Assembly (NCBI GenBank): GCA_963717455.1 | Contig: OY970336.1 | Coordinates: 3,906,001-3,970,000, forward strand | DNA from: Bog-473 sp963717455 | GTDB lineage: Bacteria > Actinomycetota > Acidimicrobiia > Acidimicrobiales > RAAP-2 | Reading direction: 5' to 3' | Length of the DNA: 64,000 nucleotides | Part shown: piece by piece, positions 35,939 through 44,796 of the stretch | Layout of the letters: every line of letters starts with the position of its first letter | Numbering within the stretch: position 1 is the stretch's first letter | Position numbers and translations under genes: made by a program | The notes under the pieces: model-generated | Told to the model about the DNA's origin: nothing | The model's database searches: none | Seen by the model: the letters and a program-made list of their open reading frames with translations, nothing else

Positions 35939-37602
35939 CCCTGATAATTCGTCCGGCCTCTGAACACACGGTGCGCGCGTCCACGTAAAAAGCCCTCCCG
36001 CCTGGAAGAATGTTTGTCGCTGAACACACATTCCAACCAGAACCGGAGGGCTCCTTGAAAGTGCACGCTAGTCGCTCGGTCCGTCGCGCCAAAGTGATAC
36101 CCGACGGCAAGAACCTCGTGTCCCATGCCGGTGCCGCCCTCTTGGCCGAACTGGCCGATCGCGCCGGGTTGACCGAGGCCATGTCGGAGGCCATGGCCGA
36201 GTGCGGGATCAACTGGCACACCCACGATCCCGGTGTCGTGCTCACACACCTGGCCGTCGCCATCGCGGATGGCGCGGACTGCCTGGCCGACATCGCCGCG
36301 CTCAAAGAACAAGAAGATCTCTTCGGTCCGGTGGCTTCTGTGGCCACGGCCTGGCGGGCCGTGTACGCGACGGCTTCGGTCGAGCTGCGGGCCATCCCGG
36401 TGGCCCTGGCGGAGGCCCGTGCGCGCGTCTGGGCGGCCGAGCCACCGCAGGGCCCGATGATCTGGGACTTCGACTCGACCCTGCTCGACGTGCATTCGGA
36501 GAAGGAGGACGCCGCGCCCACCTACAAGCACGGCTTCGGGTTCAACCCCTTGGGCGTGTGGTGCGACAACACCAAGGAGCCCTTGGCCGCCATGCTGCGG
36601 CCGGGAAACGCCGCCCCCAACGACACCGACGACCACCTTGAACTGCTCGAACAGACCGTCCGTGCCGTGCCCGCTGAGTATGCCCTCGGCCACGAAGAGG
36701 GCGACGACCCCGCACTGGTGGTCCACCCCATCTTGGTCCGGGCCGACTCGGCCGGGGCCACCCACCGCTTCGTCGCCTCCCTCTCAGAGGCCAACTTCGA
36801 CTACTCGATTGGCTTCCCCATCAGCGGTTCTGTGCGTGACGCCCTACTCTTGGCCCAAGAAGAGGACTGGGTGCGCGCCCGTGAGCTCGAAGGGGAGATC
36901 CGAGCGGGCGCCGAGGTCATCGAGCTGAGCGATCTCTACGAGGTGGCCGGCTGGCCCGCCGACATGCGGGTGATCTGTCGGCGCGAGCGTCCCCATCCGG
37001 GCGCCCAGCTCTCCCTCTTCGACACGCACGCCGGGTGGCGCCACACCTGCTTCATCACCAACACGGAGGGACCCGACATCGCGGCGCTCGAGCTGCGCCA
37101 CCGCGGCCACGCCCGCGTCGAGGACCGCGTGCGCGCCTGGAAGGCCTGCGGCCTTTCCAACCTGCCCTTCGAGGGCTTCTGCGCCAACGAGGCCTGGGTA
37201 GCGGTCAGCCTGATCGCCGGCGCACTGTTGGCCTGGAGCCAAATGACGTGTTTCGACGGCGCACTGGCCAAGGCCGAACCCAAGACCATGCGCTACCGCG
37301 TCCTCCATGTCGCCGCGGTTCTCGCTCACCGCGGGCGGGACCTCATCGTCCATCTCGACGAGAGCTGGCCTTGGGCCAGCGAACTGGCCACCGCCTTCAC
37401 GCGTCTACGCGCCGCGTTCCCATAGCGCGACGGGTCCAGACGTCCGACCCCGAAGCGATCCCGCAGGGCGTGACACGACGAGACTGAACGAGGACCCCTA
37501 ACCCCTCACGCCCATTGTGCGCTCACGGGGCCGTCAACAACTCTCCACCGCGAATTGACCAAGTCGGAGCGGTCGCGCCAGAGGTCGGACGAATGATCGA
37601 GG
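35939..37602 (+). mobile_element. Complete IS1380-family insertion sequence
   Basis: The element is 1664 bases, the usual size for the family. Its 22-base imperfect ends are 35939-35960 (CCCTGATAATTCGTCCGGCC...) and the inverted copy 37581-37602, with four mismatches. It is flanked by a direct 4-base repeat TTAG (35935-35938 and 37603-37606), the expected target duplication. It holds one intact transposase. It sits in the R3-R4 array segment, eight bases past the stop codon of the phosphoesterase gene, so it did not break that gene. Confidence 0.93.
36055..37425 (+). CDS. IS1380-family transposase
   Basis: This 456-residue DDE transposase carries family landmarks: 'NLVSHAGAALLAELADRAGL', 'LTHLAVAIADGADCLADIAA', the catalytic region 'MIWDFDSTLLDVHSEKE', 'YKHGFGFNPLGVWCDNTKEP' and, near the end, 'NLPFEGFCANEAWVAVSLIA' with 'YRVLHVAAVLAHRGRDLIVH'. 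I chose TTG 36055, which has GGAGG five bases upstream; ATG 36010 would add 15 residues. No frameshift or stop interrupts it, so the element may still be active. Confidence 0.93.
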   Translation: MKVHASRSVRRAKVIPDGKNLVSHAGAALLAELADRAGLTEAMSEAMAECGINWHTHDPGVVLTHLAVAIADGADCLADIAALKEQEDLFGPVASVATAWRAVYATASVELRAIPVALAEARARVWAAEPPQGPMIWDFDSTLLDVHSEKEDAAPTYKHGFGFNPLGVWCDNTKEPLAAMLRPGNAAPNDTDDHLELLEQTVRAVPAEYALGHEEGDDPALVVHPILVRADSAGATHRFVASLSEANFDYSIGFPISGSVRDALLLAQEEDWVRARELEGEIRAGAEVIELSDLYEVAGWPADMRVICRRERPHPGAQLSLFDTHAGWRHTCFITNTEGPDIAALELRHRGHARVEDRVRAWKACGLSNLPFEGFCANEAWVAVSLIAGALLAWSQMTCFDGALAKAEPKTMRYRVLHVAAVLAHRGRDLIVHLDESWPWASELATAFTRLRAAFP

Positions 37603-37613
37603 TTAGGGCACCG

Positions 37614-39170
37614 TCATGGTCGGGCGAGGCGCGGGAATAGCCGCGAACCCAGGCGCACGGCGAACTCGATGGCGAGGGCGGGCGACATTGTGGGGTCTGA
37701 GTCCGGCGGGTCGGGGAGGTCCTTGTCGCGACGGGCGTGCTCATAGAGACCGTGGCATAGATGCCGACCCAACGTGCCCAGGGCCCGCATGGCCTGCACC
37801 TGCTCGGCCTGGAAGGGAGGGACAGGCAGCGGGTCGACGTCGGGCCAGGTCTCGGGTGGTCGGGGCGCCTCGAGGCTGAAGATCTTCCCGAAGCTCGGCG
37901 CGGCCGCATCGCGGGCGGTGAAGGGCTCGCCGAGGTTCCACGCGTCACGCAGGGTCGCCAGCAGGGACGTGTGGCGGTACTCGTGGGTGAATACGGTCGC
38001 CGGCGGGACCCATGGAGACACGACGAGCGCTGGGACGCGGTATCCGGAGCGGTCGAAGGCGAACCCGAGCTGACCGGGTGGGGAGCCTGGATGCGGGGGT
38101 GGCACTGGTCCCGGGGGGACGTGGTCGTAGGTGCCCCCAGGCTCGTCGAAACCCACGAAGAGCAAGGTATTGAAGGCGTTGGACCCAGTAGTCGAGGCCG
38201 AGGACCGGACGGCCCGGTAGATCCGGGCCAGGAAGTCCTCCCCGGCGAGGATCGACGACGGTGCGTCCATGAGGACGTCGACGCCCGGTAGCAGGGCCCG
38301 CCCGAATGCGGGGTGGTAGTCCCCGTGGCCCGCCATGAGGTTGGGCTCGATAAGCGAGAAATCAGGAAGGGCGCCCTCGGCGGCGTCCCGCTCGAACTCT
38401 GCGAACGGGAAGAAATGGGTGGCGAAGCGGTCGCGCAGGCGCGGCATGTGGATAAAGCCGGTGAAGGAGAGGGGTCCGGGCTCCAGCACGTAGACCTTCC
38501 AGGTTCTGCCAAAGCGCTCGAGGCGGTCGAAGATCGTCTCTGCCATGTGGTGGCGCATGAAGTTGGTGACCGGACGATTCACAACGAATCCAGAGGAGGA
38601 GGCCGCGGTCCAGAACGAGCGATTGGGCAGCGTCTGCGACGGGACCTCGCTGAACCAATGGTCGAACACGCCGAAGCCCCGTGCCAGCGTGCTAATGACG
38701 GGAACCTGTTCAGGCGCGTAGCCCGTCATGATCTGGCTGTACTCCTCGTATGTGGGCTGCCGGCCGAGCTCGACGGTGAGGAAGCTGATGTAGTCGGTGA
38801 CGAACCCGTCCATGGTCGGCTGCTGGCCGTCCGGCGGTGCGTTGTAGGGGGCCACCATCTCTGTCGCGTCCTTGCAGCGGTTGACGTCGTCGAGGACGTT
38901 GAAGAGCTGGGTATTGGTATGGGGGTACTCCTCGCCGGGGTCGGGGTCCGGCACGTCCATACCGATGGAGATGCCGTATGGCACAACGCCCCCCTCCGCG
39001 CCGTGCATGGCCCAGTCAGGAACCGGGTTGCTGAGGTCCTTGCCTACCACGCCCTCGAACGACTCCACCTCCCCGGGTGAGTAAAGGCGCCCGAGCAGAT
39101 TGTCGAACGATCGATTCTCGAAGAGCACGAGCACCACGTGGTCCATCGCATTCGATCGTGCCGGGGGCAT
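37614..39170 (-). CDS. Phosphoesterase family protein (phospholipase C/acid phosphatase-like)
   Basis: This 518-residue protein matches the family that contains bacterial phospholipases C and AcpA-type acid phosphatases. It starts 'DHVVLVLFENRSFDNLLGRL', where N and S/T ligate the metal or act as nucleophile, has 'VDHWFSEVPSQTLPNRSFWT'-like text ('FDHWFSEVPSQTLPNRSFW'), 'EPNLMAGHGDYHPAFG' and 'LLFVGFDEPGGTYDHVPPG' with the metal-binding D/E/H set. No signal peptide is present, unusual for phospholipases C. ATG 39170 has GAGAGGA upstream; GTG 39185 is an alternative. The IS1380 element lies directly after its stop. Confidence 0.88.
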   Translation of the reverse strand: MPPARSNAMDHVVLVLFENRSFDNLLGRLYSPGEVESFEGVVGKDLSNPVPDWAMHGAEGGVVPYGISIGMDVPDPDPGEEYPHTNTQLFNVLDDVNRCKDATEMVAPYNAPPDGQQPTMDGFVTDYISFLTVELGRQPTYEEYSQIMTGYAPEQVPVISTLARGFGVFDHWFSEVPSQTLPNRSFWTAASSSGFVVNRPVTNFMRHHMAETIFDRLERFGRTWKVYVLEPGPLSFTGFIHMPRLRDRFATHFFPFAEFERDAAEGALPDFSLIEPNLMAGHGDYHPAFGRALLPGVDVLMDAPSSILAGEDFLARIYRAVRSSASTTGSNAFNTLLFVGFDEPGGTYDHVPPGPVPPPHPGSPPGQLGFAFDRSGYRVPALVVSPWVPPATVFTHEYRHTSLLATLRDAWNLGEPFTARDAAAPSFGKIFSLEAPRPPETWPDVDPLPVPPFQAEQVQAMRALGTLGRHLCHGLYEHARRDKDLPDPPDSDPTMSPALAIEFAVRLGSRLFPRLARP

Positions 39171-39675
39171 GGTTCCTCTCTTCACGGAGGTGACGGACGA
39201 CCGTACGCTATCGCCGCGCCGACTGGGCGCTCAGGCGGCGTCGGTGACCTAGCCGTGGATGCTGAGATGGCCGCACGACGAGCCTCGATGCAGTGCGGCG
39301 ACGTGCGCTGCTCGAGCGCTCCGAAAATTCGAGGCCCGCAGCGCAGCCGTGGATCCTCCAGAGCATCGTCACTGAACGGGGGCAGGTCCACTGGCGCCCA
39401 ACTAACCCGCCCGACTAGTCCGACCCCCTCGACGAACCGACGTCTGTGGTTGACTGAAGGCTTCAGACCCCGTCGTAAGCGGGGCATGGGCCCCAAAACG
39501 AGTGGACGTGCCAGTGGCCGAACCCACGCAGCCTGCACCGCGAATTGAATGGTAGTGACCCAGTTCATCGTCTCCGATGACGTCGAGCGCTCCCGGCGTC
39601 TATACCGAGATACTCGGCGGCACGGTGGTCTTCGGCCCAGAGCCGACCAATATCGCACTCGCTTTTTTTGACCTT
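39171..39675. other. Intergenic region between the phosphoesterase gene and R4
   Basis: These 505 bases contain open frames on both strands (the longest on the minus strand, 39182-39658), but their Arg/Pro/Ser-rich composition and lack of any familiar motif argue against coding. I see no terminator. The T-run CTTTTTTTG just before R4 is the only notable sequence. Confidence 0.5.
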
Positions 39676-39828
39676 GAGCTGAAGACGGGATTCGAACCCA
39701 CGACCCTCACCTTGCAAGGTTGTGTTTTTGGTCTCTGAAGTCGGCGCCACTCCCCCGTCATGCTGTTCTGTCCACCCAGTTTCCACCCCGTCCAGTCAGT
39801 CCGTCCCTGTAGTAGAGCGGTCTACTAC
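39676..39828 (-). repeat. tRNA-Gly 3'-half repeat R4 plus conserved arm
   Basis: Bases 39676-39721 match the tRNA-Gly 3' half (GAAGACGGGATTCGAACCC), with one G lost from the anticodon loop (CCTTGCAAGG). The arm reads GTCCACCCAGTTTCCACCCC and then CAGTCCGTCCC before the perfect palindrome GTAGTAGAGCGGTCTACTAC at 39809-39828. Same orientation as the tRNA gene. Confidence 0.9.
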
Positions 39829-40097
39829 GGATATCGCTGGCCATCCGTGCCGCTCGGAGCGATTCATCCTTTGACTACGAGCCAGCCCCAGGCGGCGGGT
39901 CAATCGCAGGCCGCGTACGAACATGACGGCAGCGCATCTCACGCCAAATCCCGGAATGGGAGGATTAAGGGCGTGCTCGGACGAACAACGTGTCAGGGGC
40001 AGGCCGCCACGGATCACCCATGGGGTAATTCTGTATTCGGCTCTGCGCCGTGTTCGGGTCCCGGTCGCCAATCGGCGACCAGTTACGGGTAGCAACC

Positions 40098-41816
40098 GTG
40101 GAGGACCGCACCGACGAGGGGCTCCGCCGTGACGTCGGCTTCTTCGGTCTGCTCTGGATCTCGGCGGGAACGACGCTCGGCTCTGGTTGGCTCTTCGGGG
40201 CTTTCGTCGCGGTCACCATTGCCGGGCCTGCTGCGCTGATGGGATGGCTGCTGGCCTCGCTTTTGATGGCACCCCTGGTCCTCGTCTACGCCGAGCTCGG
40301 TGCCATGTTCCCCGAGAGCGGTAGCCCCGGCCGCTTCGATCACCACGCCTTCGGGAGCCTGGCCGGTGCGACCTTCGGTTGGTTCTCCTACGTCCAGGCC
40401 GCGACGATCGTCCCGATCGAGGTGCTCGCCGCCATCGAGTACCTATCGACCAACTCCTGGGCCAGCGGCCTCTACAACTCGGTCACAGGGACCCTCAGCG
40501 CCTCCGGTTACGTCGTGGCCGTCGTGCTCATGGGCATCTTCGTATCGCTGAACCTCATGGGCATCCGATTGCTGGCCCGGACCAACTCGGCGATCACGGT
40601 GTTCAAACTCGCAATCCCCTCCCTCACGGCCCTGGCTCTGATCCTGGCCGGCTTCCACATCCACAACTTCACCGCCGCCGGCGGCTTCTTCGTGCACGGC
40701 GGCGCCGGGCCCGTCCAGTCCATTCTCAGCGCCATTACGGCCGGTGGCATCGCCTTCGCCCTCATGGGCTTCGAGGGGGCGCTGCAGGTCGGTGGCGAGA
40801 GCACCCACCCCCAGCGGGACCTCCCCCGGGCCGTGTTCGGCGCGTTCCTCGTCTGCACGGTGATCTACATCGCGGTGCAGGTCGCCTTCATCGGCGCCCT
40901 TCCGCCCTCGCTGCTGTCGCACTACGCCAGTTGGACGGGGCTGGCGACAGACCCGCAGCTCTCTAGGGCGCCCTTCTTCGTCTTGGCCAGCCTGGTCGGC
41001 CTCGTTTGGCTGGCCTGGATCATGCGGGTCGACGCCGTGGTCTCGCCGAGCGGAACGGGACTGCTGTACCTGACCGGAGCATCAAGGCTCAGCTTCGGGC
41101 TCAGCAGGGACGGCTACGTGCCCAAGCTCTTTCTGGTCGAGGACGAGCGCACCGACGTCCCGCTGTGGGGGGTGATCATGTCCGGGGCGCTCGGTCTGCT
41201 CTTCCTCCTGCCATTCCCGAGCTGGAGCAAACTCGTGAGCGTCGTGACCGGGGCCGTGGTGCTCATGTACGCCGGAGCGCCCCTGGCCCTCGGCTCCCTG
41301 CGGCGATCCCGGCCGGAGCTGGCCCGGCCCTACCGGCTCCCCGCGGCCGGCCTACTCGCCCCGGCATCCTTCGTCTTCGCCACCTTCATCGCCTACTGGT
41401 CGGGCTGGCAGACCATCTCGACGCTGATGTTCGCCCTCCTCGTCGGCTTCGGCCTCATGGGCTTAGCCCGCTCGTTCCACCTGGACCTCAACCCGCCGCG
41501 GATCGAGTGGCTCTCGGCCTGGTGGCTTTTCCCCTACCTCGTCGGCCTCTCGGTCGTCTCCTACTTCGGCGACTTCGGCAGCGGCGCCATCCTGGGCGGA
41601 ATCGGGCCCTTCAAAGGCGTCCTCGAGGGTGGCCATGGTCTGATCCCGCTGTGGTGGGACATGTGCTGCCTGGCCGTGCTGAGTCTGGCCGTCTACGCCG
41701 GAGCCATGGCGCAGGGAGGCAAGGTTGGCTCCCAGGCGCCCCCGATAATCGCATCGGCCCCTGGCCAAGGTTCAAGGCGACGGGGCTCGCCTCCGGCAGA
41801 TCTCTCGGTTGAGTAA
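40098..41816 (+). CDS. APC-superfamily amino acid permease
   Basis: This 572-residue inner-membrane transporter has about 12-13 hydrophobic helices. Helix 1 carries the unwound substrate site of the family ('GLLWISAGTTLGSGWLFGAF', ~14-33), followed by 'LVYAELGAMFPESGSPGRFD' on helix 2 and 'GGIAFALMGFEGALQVGGES' on helix 6, typical of amino acid:H+ symporters and antiporters. 'GASRLSFGLSRDGYVPKLF' is the conserved loop after helix 8. Substrate is not readable. I chose GTG 40098, where the homology begins; GTG 40050 would extend it. It is the only gene of the R4-R5 segment. Confidence 0.9.
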   Translation: MEDRTDEGLRRDVGFFGLLWISAGTTLGSGWLFGAFVAVTIAGPAALMGWLLASLLMAPLVLVYAELGAMFPESGSPGRFDHHAFGSLAGATFGWFSYVQAATIVPIEVLAAIEYLSTNSWASGLYNSVTGTLSASGYVVAVVLMGIFVSLNLMGIRLLARTNSAITVFKLAIPSLTALALILAGFHIHNFTAAGGFFVHGGAGPVQSILSAITAGGIAFALMGFEGALQVGGESTHPQRDLPRAVFGAFLVCTVIYIAVQVAFIGALPPSLLSHYASWTGLATDPQLSRAPFFVLASLVGLVWLAWIMRVDAVVSPSGTGLLYLTGASRLSFGLSRDGYVPKLFLVEDERTDVPLWGVIMSGALGLLFLLPFPSWSKLVSVVTGAVVLMYAGAPLALGSLRRSRPELARPYRLPAAGLLAPASFVFATFIAYWSGWQTISTLMFALLVGFGLMGLARSFHLDLNPPRIEWLSAWWLFPYLVGLSVVSYFGDFGSGAILGGIGPFKGVLEGGHGLIPLWWDMCCLAVLSLAVYAGAMAQGGKVGSQAPPIIASAPGQGSRRRGSPPADLSVE

Positions 41817-42006
41817 TTTTGCTGCACAGCCTCAACGACGCAACTGCGTGCACGTACGGGACATTCCCGTGCAGCCGGAAATGACCCGATCGGCGCCTGC
41901 GAGACCCCGTCTCACGCGCCACCGACGCTTCCACGACATCTGCTCTACGATGTCTTGGCTCAGCAGGCTCTGATGTCTCGACAGATCACATGCACAAGCT
42001 CATCGA

Positions 42007-42160
42007 GAGCGGAAGACGGGATTCGAACCCGCGACCCTCACCTTGGCAAGGTGTTGGAATTGGTCCTTCTGGTTCGCTCCAGTCCCGTGAGGTGCGGTTC
42101 CGTCCATCCAGTTTCCAGTACGGGCACCCAGTCCGTCGCTGTAGTAGAGCGGTCTACTAC
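42007..42160 (-). repeat. tRNA-Gly 3'-half repeat R5 plus conserved arm
   Basis: Bases 42007-42053 match the tRNA-Gly 3' half exactly (from GAGCGGAAGACGG to CTTGGCAAGGTG). A variable stretch follows, then GTCCATCCAGTTTCCA, then CAGTCCGTCGCT and the perfect palindrome GTAGTAGAGCGGTCTACTAC at 42141-42160. This is the best-preserved copy and the one nearest the intact tRNA gene. The palindrome ends four bases before the antitoxin stop codon and may double as its terminator. Confidence 0.92.
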
Positions 42161-42164
42161 CGCG

Positions 42165-42488
42165 TTAACGCTGAACAAGGTGACGTTTGAGGTGCGCCAG
42201 ATGTCGCTCAGCGGCATTGAGCTCCGCCTCGGCGTCGCCCAGATCACCTTGCTCAATTCGGACACGCTCGATGATCCACGAGCGGACAAGTGTCGACGGT
42301 GGAAGTCCTGCCTCGTCGGCCAAAGCTTGAACGGATGCCACTTCATCCGGATTCAGGCGGATCGAATACACCGCAGATCGAGCGCGATTCGGCCGGCTGA
42401 CTGATGCGTCAGACGAAATGGGAGCGTCTTTATTCTCATCGGAAGCCACTGCCTCCTCGAGGATCCGCTGCTTTATGTTGCTGCTCAT
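42165..42488 (-). CDS. Ribbon-helix-helix antitoxin (BrnA/CopG-like)
   Basis: This 107-residue protein has a basic, disordered N-terminus, a ribbon-helix-helix DNA-binding core ('AVYSIRLNPDEVASVQALAD' followed by 'EAGLPPSTLVRSWIIERV', ~39-76) and a charged C-terminal helix. This is the shape of antitoxins that bind their own operator and neutralise the partner through one arm. Its ATG overlaps the toxin stop (ATGA at 42488-42485); the toxin-first order is that of BrnT-BrnA systems. It would repress the promoter at 42774-42803. Confidence 0.83.
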   Translation of the reverse strand: MSSNIKQRILEEAVASDENKDAPISSDASVSRPNRARSAVYSIRLNPDEVASVQALADEAGLPPSTLVRSWIIERVRIEQGDLGDAEAELNAAERHLAHLKRHLVQR

Positions 42489-42766
42489 GTCTCTTCCTCG
42501 CTATATCGCCGGACGTCGGAGTCATTTGATCGCCAGCCATTGACGCCGTAGGTGACCTCGTCTTCGGTGAGCGTTATGACCGTCAGGATGCACCCTGCGG
42601 ACGTGGAATACCCGATCGTTCTCACACTTCGACCAGATTTGCTCGACGGATCCGGGTCGATCCGCAATGCATCGGGATCGTCGAGTGCCTCCGTTGCCCA
42701 ATTTGCCTCAATGCCGTGCCGTTCCCGCATGTGATCCAGCCCGTAGGTCCAGTCCACATCTGTCAC
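42485..42766 (-). CDS. Toxin of a BrnT-like toxin-antitoxin pair
   Basis: This 93-residue protein looks like a BrnT-type RNase. It has 'YGLDHMRERHGIEANWATEA' then 'LDDPDALRIDPDPSSKSGRS', where BrnT has an H-G-x-x-x-x-x-A helix and a 'DPdal...D' strand, and 'RTIGYSTSAGCILTVITL' with 'YGVNGWRSNDSDVRRYSEEE' at the end. BrnT proteins cut mRNA during stress. The similarity is by pattern only. The GTG start at 42766 lies eight bases past a strong -10, so its mRNA is probably leaderless. Confidence 0.75.
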   Translation of the reverse strand: MTDVDWTYGLDHMRERHGIEANWATEALDDPDALRIDPDPSSKSGRSVRTIGYSTSAGCILTVITLTEDEVTYGVNGWRSNDSDVRRYSEEET

Positions 42767-42773
42767 TAGTCGT

Positions 42774-42803
42774 ATTGTAGTACATTGTCGTACGTTTGGT
42801 CAA
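42774..42803 (-). promoter_or_regulatory. Promoter and probable autoregulatory operator of the toxin-antitoxin pair
   Basis: On the minus strand TTGACC (42803-42798) and TACAAT (42779-42774) are 18 bases apart, a near-consensus sigma-70 promoter. The spacer holds GTACGACAATGTAC and two near-direct repeats (ACGACAAT, ACTACAAT), a likely binding site for the ribbon-helix-helix antitoxin. The predicted transcript start falls at or one base before the toxin GTG, implying a leaderless mRNA. Confidence 0.75.
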
Positions 42804-44606
42804 CTACCAGCCCTCGCCGTCAAACAGCTTCATCAGGTTCCTCTTGGCCCGGTGCGATGCCCGCACTTGCGCGGCGTATGCAGGGAACTCGACCTCCCGC
42901 TCTGCTCTTGTCATCAGTGCTCGGACCCGAATCATCATGTCAACACCTTCTTGGTATGCCCGGTTGTTCTTTGCGCCAAGCTTCCGTTCAATCTCCTCTT
43001 GGTAAATCGGGATGGCATCAGCGGGGTGCTCACCCTGACGGAGATCGGCGAGCTGCAGCCACAGTCGAGGCGAGCACCCTCCGCTGCCCGCCTGTGCCCA
43101 GGCAGACTCGACATCGTTCTCCCAAAAGGAAGACCTTCACCAGTTCAGAACTTTCTGGCTGTTCGTCGTAGCCATGGAGAAAAGGCCGAGCGAAGACATC
43201 GCCACGCGGCGATGACATTGCCCGGAGTTGGAACGAACCGCACGCGTGTGACTCTCGCGTTGGCGCATGAGACCCAGAGCCCGGTCCCGCCACTCGCTCC
43301 ATTGACCAATGGCTACAGCGTGACGGTAGAGGAACTCGTACGAAGAAGACCCGGGATTCTCCTCGAATTCGGCCCAGACGATGGTCATGGCCTCGTCGTC
43401 GCGACCAGCCCGATGCAGTTCCCTGGCGGCGGCATCACGCAAACGCACATCTGTTGCGTGAGGAAAGGCAACGAGACCTCGTTCGGCCCAGATCAGAGCA
43501 TCGTCGGTCCGTCCCGCTCCCGCCAATAGCTCAATGATCTGGACGTAGTGGTAAGCGTATGTGAGGTCACGCGTCTTGATGGCGATCTGCTCGTCGACTG
43601 AACCCGAAATCTTGGCCAGTGTTTCCATAATGTAAGTGATCGCAAAGTTCGAACTTGAGCCAATTCGATCATCGTGACTCTGTTGGACCGGCACCTGATC
43701 TCACACCTGCTCAGCCAGGGATCGGTAATGGGTGAGCCCGATGTCTCCGAGAACGTCGGCATAGCGGGCCGCCCCATCGAGGAACATCTCCCATTCAGAG
43801 TGAATAGCCCAGTCGAAGAGTCGGGTGGCCAGCTGCTCGGGGTCGGGTGGGGCCGCGAGGCAAGCTCGATGGTGAAGTTCCATCAGCTCCCCCGTTATCT
43901 CACCCATGCAGCCGTCCGAGTCGTCAACCCGGCCCATCGCTTCCTCGACGCATTCGAGGGCGTACGCGGAGAGCTCGATCACCTCATGTGCGTGGCCCAC
44001 CTCGAGCATCGCTTCGATCGAGCGGATCACGGTGGTCGCATTGTGCGAATAGTCATACATCGAGCGATAGTCCACGAAGTCGTCCACCACAATCGCCGCG
44101 TCGATCGCCTGCTTGTACGCTTCGAGGTCGGCAGGAACCGCCGCCGCCTTCGCCGCTTCTAAGGTGACTTTGCCAGCGAAAAGCTCGTCAGCGGCTACTC
44201 GTTCCATGAGCAATTCGACCAGCGCCTCTTTGGTCTGGGTAGACAAATACGCTCGAAGATCGACCGCCGATTGATCTTCCTCGGACCAGTCCTGCGTGGT
44301 TTTCACCGCGTTCAACCAGACGAGCCCGGAAGCGACGCAATGCTTGCAGAATTCTCCGCCATCGCCCACCGGACATGAGCACGAATGGCTGAGGCTGCCC
44401 TCTTCGACCCAGATTCTCACTCGATAACGACTGGTGCCGGTCACGACAGCAGAGAGCGCACTTGACGTGACTGTGAGTTGCTTCACTTGTCGCGTGGCGG
44501 CGTACCTTCGGCCTCGTTCAAAACAGGCTGAACCAGCCATGAGTCGTAGTGCGGTCTCTGTCAGCAGGACCTCAAGAATTGATTTGTCGTCCGACGACCG
44601 ACCCAC
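42804..44606 (-). pseudogene. SWIM zinc finger protein gene with two in-frame TGA codons
   Basis: One continuous frame of 601 codons runs from GTG 44606 (AAGGA six bases upstream) to TAG at 42804-42806. It has no indels but is interrupted by TGA at 43701-43703 and at 43137-43139. The N-terminal part has the SWIM motif 'SHSCSCPVGDGGEFCKHCVA' (CxCxnCxHC). The helical-repeat part follows ('AYHYVQIIELLAGAGRTDDA', 'WAERGLVAFPHATDVRLRDA'). The end is 'GGCSPRLWLQLADLRQGEHP' and 'RAKRNLMKLFDGEGW', as in intact relatives of about 600 residues. The first TGA sits where relatives have a conserved tryptophan ('LAEQV*DQVP'). Two point mutations are the simplest explanation. Confidence 0.88.
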
Positions 44607-44796
44607 GGCCAATCCTTATCATCGAACGGACATCGCTTCGACAGCATGGCGTCCACGTGCTCAGGTCACTCAGACGAGGAATCAGCACCTTCGACCTTAC
44701 TCCGCATCCACTCGGGTGATTGCCAGCCGCCTGGTAAGAGACGAAGGCTCACCGCCCCCTCACCGCATCGATCCAGGTCACAATCGAAATTTTTTG

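Noticed and set aside
39182..39658. A 158-codon minus-strand open frame upstream of the phosphoesterase gene
   Set aside because: Arg/Pro-rich, no recognisable motif, no ribosome site; its 5' part runs into repeat R4.
41990..42190. Short open frames reading 'GRRDSNPRPSPWQG' or 'GEGRGFESRL' at each tRNA-Gly copy (also near 29.9, 35.6, 39.7 and 44.8 kb)
   Set aside because: They are translations of the tRNA-Gly 3' half itself, a well-known annotation artefact, not proteins.
42804..44606. Recoding of UGA as Trp or selenocysteine across this genome
   Set aside because: TGA is a genuine stop at most overlapping gene ends here (for example ATGA at 3139-3136, 6952-6949 and 8312-8308), no SECIS-like hairpin was evident after either TGA, and only this gene is affected.
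29888..44796. An integrase, excisionase or phage module driving the tRNA-Gly array
   Set aside because: I searched both strands for tyrosine and serine recombinase motifs and phage genes and found none; the only recombinase is the IS1380 transposase, which does not use tRNA sites.
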